A stretch of DNA of 64,000 bases from Zizania palustris (GCA_019279435.1 JAAALK010000086.1:18397913-18461912); one strand, 5' to 3'; positions 31,225 to 43,200 are shown, numbered from the stretch's first letter. The notes: a model not told the origin generated them from the sequence alone. A program made the numbers and translations.

Positions 31225-32790
31225 ATGCCTCCTAAGCGGAGCGCACCTCGCAATCCCACTCGGAGGTCCTCTCGGATCTCCGGAGAGATACCCTTCGACA
31301 CAGTCGAAGTCGGAGGGTCTTCGACTATCCCTCCACCTCAAACTCCGCAAGGGGCTTCTATTCCTCGAGGATACGAAGCCTCTCCGCCAACCCCTTCCAT
31401 ACTCCGACCACCCGGAGTCACTCCCCCACCCTCCATTCCGATTCGAACTGATCATACCAGTTCTCAAGACCCGGAAGGTCCTTCCGGAGGAGATGAAGAT
31501 AGCCTTGGAGATATGGCCACTCAAATGGCCAACCTTCAAGCTGAGGTAGCAAGATGGCGACAAGAAGCTGCGGACAGGCTTCGCTCTCAAGCCATCCCAA
31601 CTATCTCCGAAGTGCCCGAAGACGACGATCTTGGTTATCCCGAAGCCCCGGAGAACGCCTCTTACGACAATGAATCTCCGTTGCATCCTGAGCTGCAGAA
31701 GGTTCGCTTTGATCCAAAGTTTAAAACCTCGAAGCTCTGCAAGTATGCCGGAGATGAAGATCCTAGTTCGCGCGTTCTTATGCCCTAGCGATCGAGGCTA
31801 GCGGCGGAGTCAGAGACACTATGGCGAAGTGCTTCCCGTTAGCTCTTCAAGGAGTGGCGTTGAGATGGTTCTGGTCTTTAAAGCCAGGATCAATCAATTC
31901 GTGGTCACAGTTGAAGAGGAAGTTTATAAGTAACTTTCAGGGCACCTTCATGCCTCCTATGTCAACAGGAAGCCTTTTCCAAGTGAAACAGCTCCCCGGA
32001 GAAACATTGAGGCAGTACTTCAAGCGCTTTGCTCATACGAAGTCGCAAATTCGGGGGCTGTCCACATCCTCAGTGGTTGATGCGGCTCGGGAAGGCGTTA
32101 GTCATCAAGGCCTTCTGGATAAACTGCATCGGAAGAGCATCTCCACAGTGTCACAACTGATGTCATATTTCGAGGAGTATGCTAGGTCAGAAGAGGGTTG
32201 GCTTCGGAGGACTGCTGCTACTTCGACAGTATTGCAAGAAGTTAAAGCAGAGGTGAAGACTTCGGCACAGCCGCAGGAACCAGTCTTCGAAGTGCAACAT
32301 GATCGAAGAAGAGGGCAAAAGCACCCTCGCTCTGAAGTCTTGAACATTGCACCCCCACAGAAGTTTGCACCAAGAGCTCCACAGTCTGCGGGGAACAAGT
32401 CCAGCGGCTGGAGGCCGCCAGGGAAAACGGCTGGCAAGGGCCAGACCCTTTTTTGCTGTATTCATGGAGAAAATCGAAGCCATGAAACTGACACTTGCAA
32501 GGCTATCCTTACCCTAAGGGGAGAATACTTGGAAAGAACTTCGGGTCGAGGTAGTACCGACCGAAGTCCAGCAGCAGCGCGCCCAGACCCGGTCCAGGCT
32601 GTGGCGCGGATAGAAAACTTTGATGCTGCAAGGCACCCTCCGGTGGCCAATGTTATGCCACCTCCGAAGCAAGAGGAAGGGCAAGATAGAGGAAAGAGAG
32701 TAGTTCTCCCTATCTCCGGAGGAGGTACCCTCGGAAGCATGTCCAAGAGACAGCGAAGAGAGTACGTTCGGGAAGTAGGTCATATTGGGA
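31225..32790 (+). pseudogene. Gypsy-D gag, frameshifted
   Basis: ATG at 31225 opens a basic Pro/Ser-rich N-terminus (frame closes at TAG 31786-31788). The Gag core continues in another frame (open through 31821): CFPLALQGVALRWFWSL, FISNFQGTF, LPGETLRQYFKRF and a zinc-knuckle-like CCIHGENRSHETDTC at about 32455-32500. The frame change falls near 31760-31785, so one small indel breaks Gag. Downstream the frame runs on into pol. Confidence 0.85.
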
Positions 32791-32799
32791 CTTCGTCAT

Positions 32800-35700
32800 C
32801 TGCAGCTGCAATGCCGGAGTGGTCTCATGTTCCGATATCTTTCTCTGCGGAGGATGCAGCTGGTATTAAGTTCCTGCATGCAGATCCATTGGTTATCACT
32901 GCTAATATTGTAGGGACTGAAGTCCGAAGGGTGCTAATTGACGGAGGTAGTTCGGCAGATATCATTTTTGTGCAAGCCTTCGATCAGTTATGCATTTCCA
33001 GGAAGCATCTCCTCCCAGCGGCTCGTCCTCTGCAAGGCTTCGCAGGACCTCCGCTTGATGCACTTGGCCAGATAGGCTTGGAAGTAACCTTCGGAGAAGG
33101 TTTATTAGCTCGAACTGAAGAAGTTATCTTTGATGTGGTAGATGCCCCGTATGCTTATAATGTCATCTTCGGACGGGGCATGTTGAATCAGTTCGGAGCT
33201 GTGGCGCATCACAACTACTTGTGCATGAAGATGCCCACACAAGCAGGAGTCCTGACAATCTTCGGAGATCAAGCCATGGCTCGGAGGGCAGAATATGGTC
33301 ACGGTCCTCCTCTTGATCCGAGGCAAGTAAATAGTGTCCAGGATAATGAAGAAATTTTTTCAGCCTCCTCCGAAGCTTCGAAGAAGTCGTTTCCGAGGCC
33401 AAGTCCCGAAGGAGAGATTGCAACGAAGATCATTGTTAAAGATGGTAAAGAATACACTTTTCAATTTGGTAAAGATTTACCTCCTGAAGTTGCAACCTCC
33501 TTGGAAAAGGTCGTGGAAGAAAATTTGGATGTCTTCGCTTGGTCTGACGAAGATATCACCGGAGTCGATCGGGATATTATTGAACACAGTTTACTTGTAA
33601 ACCCGAAGGCCCGGCCTGTTCGACAAGGACTCCGGAAGATGTCCGCAGAGAGAGCTGTTCTAGCTAAGGACGAAGTTGAAAAACTGTTGAAGGCTGGGAT
33701 TATCAGAGAAGTGGCTCACACAGAATGGTTAGCCAACCCAGTCTTCGTCAGGAAGAAGTCTTCCGGGAAGTGGCGCATGTGCATTGATTTCACATCTCTG
33801 AATAAAGCGTGCCCACGTGACCCCTACCCCATGCCCCGAATTGATCAACTAGTTGACTCCACTGCAGGTTCGGAGTTACTAAGCTTCCTCGACGCGTATT
33901 CTGGTTATCATCAAATATGGTTGAAGCGCGAAGATGAAATCAAGACAAGCTTTGTAACTCCTTCGGGAGTCTTCTGCTATGTAAGAATGCCCTTCGGCCT
34001 AAGAAATGCCGGGGCTACTTTTTCAAGATTAGTTGCTAAGGCTCTAGGTCATCAATTAGGTCGCAATGTGGAGGCCTATATGGATGATATTGTAATAAAG
34101 AGTGCTTTAAAGCACCAGCATAGCCTAGACTTAGCAGAAACGTTCAATAGCCTTCGGGCATGTGGGATCCGTCTTAACCCCGAAAAATGTATATTCGGAG
34201 CTAAGGCTGGAAAGTTGTTAGGGTACTTAGTTTCAAGCAGGGGAATTGAAGCTAGCCCTACTCAAATAACTGCGCTGCAGAAGATGGCTCCTCTAGAGAA
34301 TTTAAAGCAAGTGCAAAAGCTGACTGGACGTCTGGCCGCACTTAGCAGGTTTTTATCAAGGTCTGCGGAGAGGAGCTTGCCAATATTTAAAGCTTTGAAA
34401 GGGTCCAAAGATTTTGCATGGACACCGGAGTGTCAGAAAAGCTTCGAAGATATTAAAGATTATCTCAGCAATCTTGCTACACTTACGGTGCCTATTGCGG
34501 ACGAAACCCTACTCCTGTATCTTGCAGCTACAGGTTCAGCTGTCAGCGCAGTCCTTGTCAGAGAAGTGGATTTCAATGGGAAGTTGGTCCAAAATCCTGT
34601 CTATTTTGTATCCGAAGCATTATCAGGAGCGAAGACAAGATACTCCGAACTTGAGAAGTTCGTTTATGCTCTGATAATGGCTTCGAGAAAGCTAAGACAT
34701 TATTTTTTGGCTCACAATGTAATTGTACCAACTTCATATCCTTTAGGAGATATGCTCCGAAGCAAAGATTCCACTGGAAGGATTGGAAAGTGGGCAGTAG
34801 AGCTAGCACCCTTCGGCATATCTTTCCTGGCAAGGACAGCTATCAAATCCCAAGTCCTAGCAGACTTCGTAGCAGAGTGGACTCCACCTGCGAATTTGAC
34901 TCCGTAGAAATCAAGTGACGGAGTTTGGACTGTTTACTCCGATGGGGTTTTCCAAGCATCCGGAGCAGGCATTGGGGCAGTGTTGATTTCACCGTCAGGG
35001 CAAAGAGCAATGTACTCCGCAAGACTCAACTTTAAGTCTACCAATAATATAGCGGAGTACGAAGGGATTTTATTGGGACTCCGGAAAGCACGTGCTCTAG
35101 GGGCTACAAGGATAATTATAAAAACAGATTCTCAGATAGTAGTAGGGCACGTAGACAAAAGTTTTCAAGTTCGGCATCCACAGCTTGCAAAATACTTAGA
35201 AGAAATCCGCAAAATCGAAGCACACTTCAAGGGTATTTCCATTCGGAGTATACCAAGTGCTGAAAACGTGCAAGCGGACATTTTAGCGAAGGCTGCAGCC
35301 GGAGCTGTGGATGTGCCTGAAGAAGCTTTCTATGAGGAGCTCAATATACCTTCGGTGCCACAAATTGCCTCTGCGGAGATTCTTTGCATTCCTAGTGCAG
35401 ATTGGAAAGATTCGATCATAGAACTCTTGCAAGGAGGAACAAATTTGCCCGAAGAGCCCCAGTTGTCAAGATTAAAGCTTAGAGCAAGAAACTATCAGTT
35501 AATCAACGGTATATTATACAAGGCCGGAGTATGTTCCCCTCTACTCCGATGTATATCTCAAGCCGAAGGCCAAGAAATTCTTCGAGAAATTCACGAAGGC
35601 CTTTGTGGAAGTCATTTAGCCCCTAGAGCTCTGGCAGGAAAAACACTTCGCCAGGGGCTTTATTGGCCCACAATAACAGCTGATGCGGAGAGCTTGGTCC

Positions 35701-36614
35701 GCACTTGTCAAGGATGCCAGTGGATGGGTCGACGGAGTCATCGCCCACCAACAGCTCTTCAAGTCATTGCTCCGGTATGGCCTATGGCCAGATGGGGTAT
35801 GGATCTAATTGGTCCCTTTCCGTTAGCAAAGGGAAATCTGAAGTTCGCAGTGGTAGCTATTGAATATTTTTCTAAGTAGGTAGAAGCAGAGCCCTTAACA
35901 GCTATCACTTCGAACAATGTACAGAAATTCTTCTGGAAGAACATTATTTGCCGGTTCGGAGTGCCTAGATATCTCACAGTTGATAATGGAACACAGTTCG
36001 ACGCAGAACCCTTCAGGAAGTTTTGCGAAGACCTAGGCATTCAACTATGTTTTGCTGTAGTGAGACATCCTCAGTCGAATGGAGCCGTAGAGCGAGCCAA
36101 TGGAAATATTTTATCAGGGCTAAATCGAAGAATAGTAGGATTATCAAAGGGACTGTGGACCGAAGAGCTTCCGAAGATTCTGTGGTCCATTCGGACTACG
36201 CAAACAAGGTCCACAGGTTTTACTCCGTTCAGACTACTATTCGGAGATGAAGCTATGACTCCAACGGAGCTCAAGGGGGGATCATTTCGCAGCACCGAAC
36301 CGGACATTGAAGAAGAAAGACAAGCTTCGTTAGATTTGTCAGAAGAAACAAGACTTCGGGCTGTAGCTAATTTATCAAAGTATCATCAGCAGACGAAGAC
36401 TTGGTATGACCCGAAGGTTAAACTCAGCGAGTTAAGGCCGGGTCATCTTGTTCTACGAAGCATTATAGCACCAGGGAAGTTAGGCAATAAATGGGAAGGT
36501 CCATATCTAATTGTCCGCTCAGGGCGCCCTGGTTCATTCAAATTAGCTAATTTAGAAGGTGAAGAGTTAGCACATACTTGGCATGCGGAGCACCTAAAGC
36601 GATACTTCGCATAA
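32800..36614 (+). pseudogene. Gypsy-D pol (protease, RT, RNase H, second RNase H, integrase) with two nonsense codons
   Basis: One frame runs to 36614 with only two stops, TAG 34905-34907 and TAG 35877-35879. Protease LIDGGSSADII lies at about 32935; RT has WRMCIDFTSLN, MPFGLRNAGATF and AYMDDIVIKS (about 34074). An RNase H region (about 34440-34700) is followed after the first stop by an archaeal-type RNase H (YSDG, NIAEYEGIL, KTDSQIVVGHV, NVQADILAKAA; 34930-35310). Integrase has HEGLCGSH, CQGC, WGMDLIGPF, TVDNGTQF and HPQSNGAVERANG. The second TAG replaces the tryptophan usual in the K-W-V-E-A motif. Recent nonsense changes, otherwise well preserved. Confidence 0.92.
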
Positions 36615-36832
36615 GGGCTCCTTGTAATTCGCTTGTAATCACCTCTAAATTAATAAAGCATACACCCTGATAGTTGCCTTCCCCTCATAGACTTCCAGCT
36701 TCCCGAGCGGACGCGCTGGAACCGCGGGGTCGACCGAGAGGGAAGTGTCATTAAGCTGGGCTGTATTTCCGGACTTCGAACCCATAAAGTCGAAGCCTCC
36801 GGTGTGGTGGCTGACATAATCCGGAGCCCAGG

Positions 36833-37190
36833 CCACGGCTTGTAGGCATCCGTAAAAGAGCCCAAAACCACATTCTACGGAGTCCAAGCCATTGGCTGGT
36901 AGACTTCCGTAAAAAGAGGCGAAGGTGGCCAAAATCTATGGAGTCCAAGCTGCAGCTTGCAGACTTCCGTAAAAAAGAGCCGAAGGTGGCCAAATTCTGC
37001 GAAGTCCAAGCCATTGGCTGGTAGACTTCTGCAAAAATAGCCGAAGGTGGCTACAATTATACGAAGTCCAAGCCATTGGCTGGTAGACATCCGTAAAAAG
37101 AGTCCAAAGAGACCATTGCAAACTCCGAACCATTGGTTCGTCAGAGATCGCAAAGACAAGCCGAAGGTGGCTAAAGCAAAACAGCATTTG
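36833..37190 (+). repeat. Tandem repeat between Gypsy-D pol and the antisense gene, unit 61-62 bp
   Basis: Unit starts at 36884, 36945, 37006 and 37068, with degenerate units before and after. Shared core: CCAAGCCATTGGCTGGTAGA, CTTCCGTAAAAAG and GCCGAAGGTGGC. Location 3' of pol matches the hypervariable tandem-repeat zone known in Tat-lineage elements. Confidence 0.85.
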
Positions 37191-37540
37191 AGCCATGAGC
37201 TTCGAATGTCTGCTGACATAGTCCAAAGTGACAAATTCTTTAAGACACTAAAGTGTCCTGGAAGTTATCTCAATTGATTTCTTTCGTAAAGCAAACAAAG
37301 GTACTAAGCTACCATTCTTCTGACTGCAAAAAGTCGAAGACATTTCATAAGATTTCAAAAGATCTTTAAATGACAGAGGGGCTCCGAACCCCCAAAAAAC
37401 TGTACTCCGAAGTTTTTTCTTTGCGCATAACCATCTTTGAATACATTTCGAAGTTGCTTATACCCAAAGAGGGGCTAATAAATATGGAGACAATTTTAAA
37501 TCGGCATTCATTATTGAAATAAATGTGTTTACAGATTACA
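37191..37540. other. Gypsy-D intervening non-coding stretch
   Basis: Between the tandem repeat and the antisense gene stop codon. It would serve as the antisense gene's 3' UTR/terminator region, but no terminator signal can be singled out. Confidence 0.5.
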
Positions 37541-40500
37541 CTATGAAAAATTGGTATCTATACCAAGAAGGAATCGGAGACCTCTTCGGTCCCGAGAGCT
37601 AGGGGTGGAACGACTAGTTCCAACATCGGAAGTTCTAAGAACTTTACGTTTAACTCTCTTCCTCCCCCTCGAAGCTCTAAAATCCTTCTGCTCTTGTTGA
37701 AGCTCGGCCCAAGTTCGAAGCCGCTCGGGGCTTCTTTCCCAGCTTCTAAGATCTTCAGATCTTTTATTTTGGGCTTCACCTTCGTCTTCAGACCAATTAG
37801 TGTCTTCAGAAGACGAGGCGTTTGCGTCAACCTCTTTATCTTCCTCTTTAATATAAGACAATACGTCTTTGATTACTTCGGGCGCAATTACGCCGGAGTC
37901 ATCTCGAGGAATAAGAAATCGAGGACGCTTATAACTCTTTAGAAGTTCGAAGGTGTTCCACAATGAGCGAAGTTCGTTGTTAAGCTCTAACACTTCGATA
38001 TCTTCCATAAGAGGCAAAGCCTAAAAATATAACAAACAAGACTTTCATTGATAAATGTTTGCAAGCATGAGCTTTACATAATCAAAAAATCCTAAATAAT
38101 TCCTAAACCTGCGGGTTCGGAGGAGGCTGACTGCTCGAAGCTTGGCTCCGAACTTGCTTCTGGCGTTGGCCTTCATCAATCCAAGCCTTGATCGCAGAAC
38201 GACCTTCGGCTCTCCATGAATTTTGAAAGGCTCGCCAGGCGGCAGTCACGCCTTCGGAAGGATTCAAAAGTCTCGCGTCGTCGAAGGTGATGGATCCCTC
38301 TGTGCTCGGAGTAATTATTCGGCCCAAATCCTCATAGTAACGAAGTAATCCGAGAGCAGACACTTGTCCGGAGAGTTCTCCATAGCGTATGCCTGCAGTC
38401 TTCATTTGCTTCGCTGCTCCTTGGATCCTCTTTAACCGGCGCAGTAGAGTCACATTGTCATCCGAAGGTAATGATCCGGTAGTACCGAAGTACTCCAAAA
38501 CACCTAGCATTTGCTCGATGACCTCCGAAGCCACCTTCTCAGACTTAAGCTTTTCCTCAATAAGTGCATCCTTGGCCGAAGTCGTTTCTGCTAGAACTCC
38601 GGAGATTCTAGCATTCTCTGTAGTCAAAGTATTCTTTTGAGTCAAGAGTTGGCCAGCCTCTTCTTGGAGCCTTACAAGTTCGGACCCCTTAGCAGCATCC
38701 TCCTTCCACAGTTTTTCAACCTCTGCTCGAAGCACAATTCTTTCTGCTTCGAGCTCTTTCTTCGCAGCCTCTAAGCTTTGCCTAGCCCTTCGCTCTGCTA
38801 ATATTATATTATCCATCTGAGCTACTCGACCTTCGGAGAAGTTAAAATTTCTTTGAAGAGCTTCGTTCTCTTCCCGAAGTTGAGCAATTTCATTTTCGCC
38901 CGATAAAGCTGCAGCGCGGGCCAAGACTGCTTGCTAAGAAAAAAGAAAAACTGGAATAAGAAATTATTCATATATAATTCGCTATTTGGTTCGAAGATGC
39001 TTTGTACCTGATAAGCTGCTCTTTCTATAGCAATGTTAAGCTCCGAACTTTTCGCCCTGCTCAAGAGGCCTACCAGTTCTGTTTCCCCGACTTTGCGACT
39101 GGCTTGACCCAAAGGTTTAACCAGAGTTGAAAGACCGGTTCTCTCCTCCAAAAAAGGAGTTAAGAGAGGAAGCATTACCGAAGCCTTCTGATCAGCTCTA
39201 CTTAGCGAAGGTCCGGAGAGTTCTTCTGAGGCCCTTGGAACTTCTGAAGATGGCCCTCCCTCAGTTGATTCACTTTCATCTGTTGACTCAGATGAAGTCG
39301 ATCCTTGAGTAGGGAGAGGCTCTAGGTGTCTTTTACCTCTTCCAGGCCCCTGTTGAGTAACCTCCGGGTGTGGCTCCGAAGTTGTCGAAGGCCTTTGAAT
39401 TGTATCTTCGTGAGGTACTTCGACAACAGGAGGCTCTGCAAAAACAAAAATATTATACATTGTATAATTTTGCAGAAATTGATAAGAATTATGCGAAATT
39501 TACCTTCGACATTCTCCGGAAGATCGAGCACTGGACTAATCGGAGGATCAAAAGTTAAGTCCTCATCTGAATCCGTAGTTAAATTTTCCACTGTCGGAGC
39601 ATCTTCGTGAGCAGTCCTTTCCTCCACAACCGAAGTTGCAGGAACTTCGATTTCATCTTCACCCATAGGGGCTTCGATTTGCTCCTCTTGGGTATCCGGA
39701 GCTCTTACTTCTCCGATGTTGACTTGGGGCTCCGGTATACCTGCAGTATCTTCAGTGTGAATATTTCGTTGAGCTACATCTTCGTCAATCAATTTCACTA
39801 ATAATATACCTTCATCTTCTTTAGAACCAGAGATTGAGGTTCTTGAGCTTGAAGGCGCAGGATCCGAAGGTGCGAGATTTTTTGGCTTCCGAGCCACCTT
39901 CTTCACCGGAGTCCTTGCGGAGCTAGAAGCTCCGGCTTCAGCCACTCTTTTCTTGGGTCCTTTCTCCAGAGGCACCCAGTCCATCAGAGGGGGCGGAGTT
40001 AACTCCAACATTCCCCATACTCTGTTAAACCGCTCCCAACTCCCGACCAATTTAATTCGCCATTCTTTTTCCGTCGGAGTTGGGGCACCCAGAATCTTCT
40101 CCGAAGCCCTTACGATTTGCTCTGAAGTAATAGGGGCTGAAGAAGCTAAAAATAATTCAAGTTAGTCTTTCTTCGAAGTAAATATGTACAATGCATGTTG
40201 GTTTCGAAGTTACCTGCAGGGCTCGAAGTAAAATTGATCTTGCGAAGACCACCTTCTGAGTCATCCTCGAAGACGATAGGCCAGTTGGCCATCAGCGGAG
40301 GAATTTGGAGTCCGAGGAATTCTTCGGCTAGGTCTCGCATGCTTAACCTTCGGCTAATTTTCTGAAGCAGATTAAGGCGAGCTTCGAGCTGACCTTCGTC
40401 CGGTTGCACTAAAGCTTCCTTCCGGAATTGAATTTCTTTGAGGGGCCCAGCCAGAGGACTACTCGCTCCAACTTCGGCATAGAACCACCTCAAGACCCAA

Positions 40501-41162
40501 TCAGTATACCATCTTGCATTGATGGCCTTAGCAGGAAATTGCAGGGCATATTCATCTCGAAGTCTAAAATTAATGCTTCCGAAGGCAACCACCACTTTCT
40601 CACCTCCGGAGCCTACGAAGGTCTTCGGCTGGCAAGTTGCTCTATGAAGTGCAGCGAAGATTTCTGCCCTCCCCTCGCAACCTTCGGCTCTCAACGCCCA
40701 TTCGAAGATAGCTAACCTAGCTACTGCATTCGGAGATAGCTGCGGGAGGGTTACGTGGAACAGATCAAGTACCTCAGCCAGGAAGTCCACTGCAGGGAGG
40801 CCCAAGCCTGCTTCGAAAAAGGCTTCGAATACTACAACCTCTCCGGGTCTTGGTGATGGAATCGATTCTTTGCCCGGCTTCCGAATCATAACTTCATTAC
40901 TAATCTTTCCCCCTGCTGTGATTGCCAAAGACTCTCTCTTGCAGGTAGAAGGCCCCAACTCAAAAGACTGATCCAAATATTTGGTCGATGGTGGGCACAG
41001 ACCTTGGTCATCGGCGATTTGGGGATTTCTCCCCCCTGCCGCCATGGATGTTGCCGCCTGCATCGAGGGTGCCGCCGCCAATGCTGCCGCTGCTGCCGCT
41101 GCGGCCGCCTGTTGCCGAGCCAAGGCCGAAGGAGGTGCAGATCCCTTGGTCTTCACCATCAC
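37541..41162 (-). CDS. Antisense five-exon gene of Gypsy-D, apparently intact (about 1107 aa)
   Basis: Minus-strand exons: 41162-40214, 40145-39504, 39435-39008, 38933-38109 and 38020-37541. Every intron is 69-88 bases with GT...AG ends, phases 1,1,0,0 are compatible, and the joined frame of 3324 bases has no stop before 37541. Exon 1 starts with an alanine-rich tract and contains FEAFFEAGLGLP, LSPNAVARLAIFEWALRAEGC, FRLRDEYALQF and ARWYTDWVLRWFY, resembling the domain catalogued as putative gypsy type transposon (Transposase_28). Exons 2-3 are acidic and Ser-rich with a basic KKVARKPKN patch; exon 4 is a long coiled coil; exon 5 ends Arg-rich. Tat elements are known to carry such antisense frames; function is unknown. 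A homologous decayed copy is in Gypsy-C. Confidence 0.85.
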
Positions 41163-41194
41163 GATCGTTGGATTGTTCTGAGGAAATGGAGGCT

Positions 41195-41243
41195 AGGGCT
41201 CAAGAACTCAAAGGCTAGGGCTCAAGAACTCAAGGGGCTCAAA
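41195..41243 (-). repeat. Short tandem duplication in the antisense gene leader
   Basis: TAGGGCTCAAGAACTCAA occurs twice in a row (plus-strand reading), a direct duplication of about 24 bases in what would be the antisense transcript's 5' UTR. Confidence 0.7.
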
Positions 41244-41300
41244 AAAGCTTTTGACTGTGAGAAAGCGGTGAAAAGGTAATCGGGTAAGTTTTAAGCCCTC

Positions 41301-41308
41301 TATTTATA
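41301..41308 (-). promoter_or_regulatory. TATA box upstream of the Gypsy-D antisense gene
   Basis: TATAAATA on the minus strand in context GGGCTATAAATAGAGGG, 139 bases before the ATG at 41162. Gypsy-C has TATAAAG at 43201-43207, 140 bases before its corresponding ATG (43061), supporting an internal antisense promoter. Confidence 0.65.
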
Positions 41309-41623
41309 GCCCAAATGTTCCGCTTGTTACCGTTTTGGCTCTGCCTTTTCGCATTCTCGCCCGTTATTTTCCTCCGAAAATAACGCATTGTATAACTTCC
41401 GTTAGAAGAAACAAGCTAACGGCTATTTCTTCTAAGTCTGGAAAGTTTTTAGTCTTTTTAAAGATACTTCTAAGTTACTTCGAATGTAACCTCTTCGAAT
41501 ATCAATTCGAAGCATATATCTCCACATAATTCGGAGATGATATAAATCTGTTAACCCCTACGCATGATTACTTTTCTTGCGTATACTGCTCTCCTAAAAC
41601 GTTACAGGTCAACGGAGAAGCGT

Positions 41624-41637
41624 ATTCGAGGGGCTAC
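41624..41637 (+). other. Gypsy-D polypurine tract region
   Basis: TTCGAGGGGCTAC immediately precedes the 3' LTR; the purine core GAGGGG is the likely priming site. A similar GCGAGGGTATAC precedes the Gypsy-C right LTR. Confidence 0.65.
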
Positions 41638-42131
41638 TGTTGGGGGAAAATATCTCATCTTCGGGGTTATTGTCAAAGCAGGATAAAGACAGTCAACCAG
41701 TTCGAAGATTCTCCGAAGATCATCTTAGAAGATGCTCAGAACCCCGTTCGAAGATCGAAGACAGGCATTGGTTCGAAGTATGTCTTCGAACTAAAGCCCT
41801 TCAGGATCTTTTCTGCCAGCTAAGATGGAAGACTTATCTTCTTTCTTATTAGATTAGTATTTTACCATTTTAGCCCTATTAAGGAAACCGAATAGTTTCC
41901 TTAATGTCGGTTGTAATAGAAGGGTAAATAGGTCTTTTCCTTAATGTTTGGGCCTATAAATACCCCCATTTCACCCTGTAATAGGGACCGAATACAAGTG
42001 ATTCAATACACACTTTCGAACTATTCTAAGCTATTATCCTTTCGGAGGCTTAGAACAGTTTGCTTCACAAACACTTCGTTTGTTAGTTTCTTTTCTACAG
42101 AAACCTGTTAGCGTAATCTTTTACGCCAACA
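41638..42131 (+). repeat. Gypsy-D 3' LTR
   Basis: 494 bases, nearly identical to 30669-31162, followed by the CCGAG duplication. Confidence 0.95.
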
Positions 42132-42149
42132 CCGAGAATACATAAATTA

Positions 42150-43061
42150 TGATTCAAAGTCTTACCAAGGAACTTCGAATGATTGTCCTTCAATTTGCCT
42201 GTTTCAGAGTCCTTAAAAAGGCCCTTCAGCCATATACACCCAAGGGGCTGATTTGGATGGTTATGAACTCTTCTACGAGGTCCCTCATGCTCATCCCCGA
42301 AGCTACCCTCTGCAGCAACTGAATACGAGATTTGATGGTGGCAGAGTCCAGCACCACTTGAGCTTGGCGGCGATACAAAATAAGAGCATTAGTACTTTGA
42401 ATGGGGGACTCCGCTCCAACTTCAATGTAGACCACTTCTGGTCCCACCTTGAGTATCACCAATCATTCACTACCTCACTGGAAAAAACTGTAAACTCCTT
42501 GTGGAGCTGGAAGTTGACACTTCGAAAGGATAGAGCTCTGTCGACCCCATCTTCCCCAGTCCATTTCTTGGATTGGCAGTTGGCATCGTGAATGACCGCG
42601 AAGTCGTCCACATGCCCCTCACACCCTTCGGCCATCATATCCCACTCGAAAATTGTGAGTCGGGATATGGTATTCAGAGACAATTAAGGGAGCTCTAAGT
42701 TGTAAATCTACAACACTTCGCCCAGCATATCTTCGAATGGGACCCCGAGCCCCGCTTCGAAGACCACGACTTTGTCAGAACGAGGTACTGGAACAACATT
42801 GGTCTTCGAGATTTAGAAGCCCACCTTTTTGATAACTTTGCCAGTGCACACATCATTGGCGGACTCCAAGGTGGACATCGTCTTCCACAACTCCAAGGTC
42901 TGCCCAAACTTCTCTGATAGAGGACGAAGGTCGAACACACCATAACGCTCCACTATGGCCTTCGCTGCAACCACCGCTACCACCGTGGTATGGACTTGCA
43001 CGGAGCCAGACCTGCTGCCTAGATCGAGGTACTTCAACGACGAAGCCTTCTTCGACATCAT
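42150..43061 (-). pseudogene. Gypsy-C antisense gene, exon 1 remnant
   Basis: From ATG 43061 on the minus strand the translation reads MMSKKASS, then VVVFEAGLGVPFEDML, SLNTISRLTIFEWDMMAEGCEG, FRSVNFQLHKEFTVF and MSMRDLVEEFITIQISP. Each matches a Gypsy-D exon 1 block in the same order. At least five stops and frame changes disable it. Gypsy-D is inserted downstream of this exon, splitting the remnant gene. Confidence 0.8.
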
Positions 43062-43200
43062 GACTATGGCCTCCAAAAGCAAAAAGCTAAAAGGCTTCGC
43101 AAGCAAGAAAGCTAGGGGCTCTACAAGCTAAAACTAAAGGATTAGAATGAGATGAATGAGAGAGCAAGGGCGTGTAATGAGCCCTAGGGGCATTGGTGGG

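Larger units (their letters stand above)
30669..42131 (+). mobile_element. Gypsy-D: full-length Tat-lineage Gypsy element with antisense gene (11.5 kb)
   Basis: LTRs of 494 bases (30669-31162, 41638-42131) are flanked by CCGAG (30664-30668, 42132-42136). By eye the LTRs differ at about three substitutions and two single-base indels, so insertion is fairly recent. Order: LTR, PBS, gag, protease, RT, RNase H, a second RNase H, integrase, a tandem-repeat region, an antisense five-exon gene, PPT, LTR. An extra archaeal-type RNase H and an antisense frame 3' of pol are hallmarks of the Tat lineage (Grande/RIRE2-like). Confidence 0.95.
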
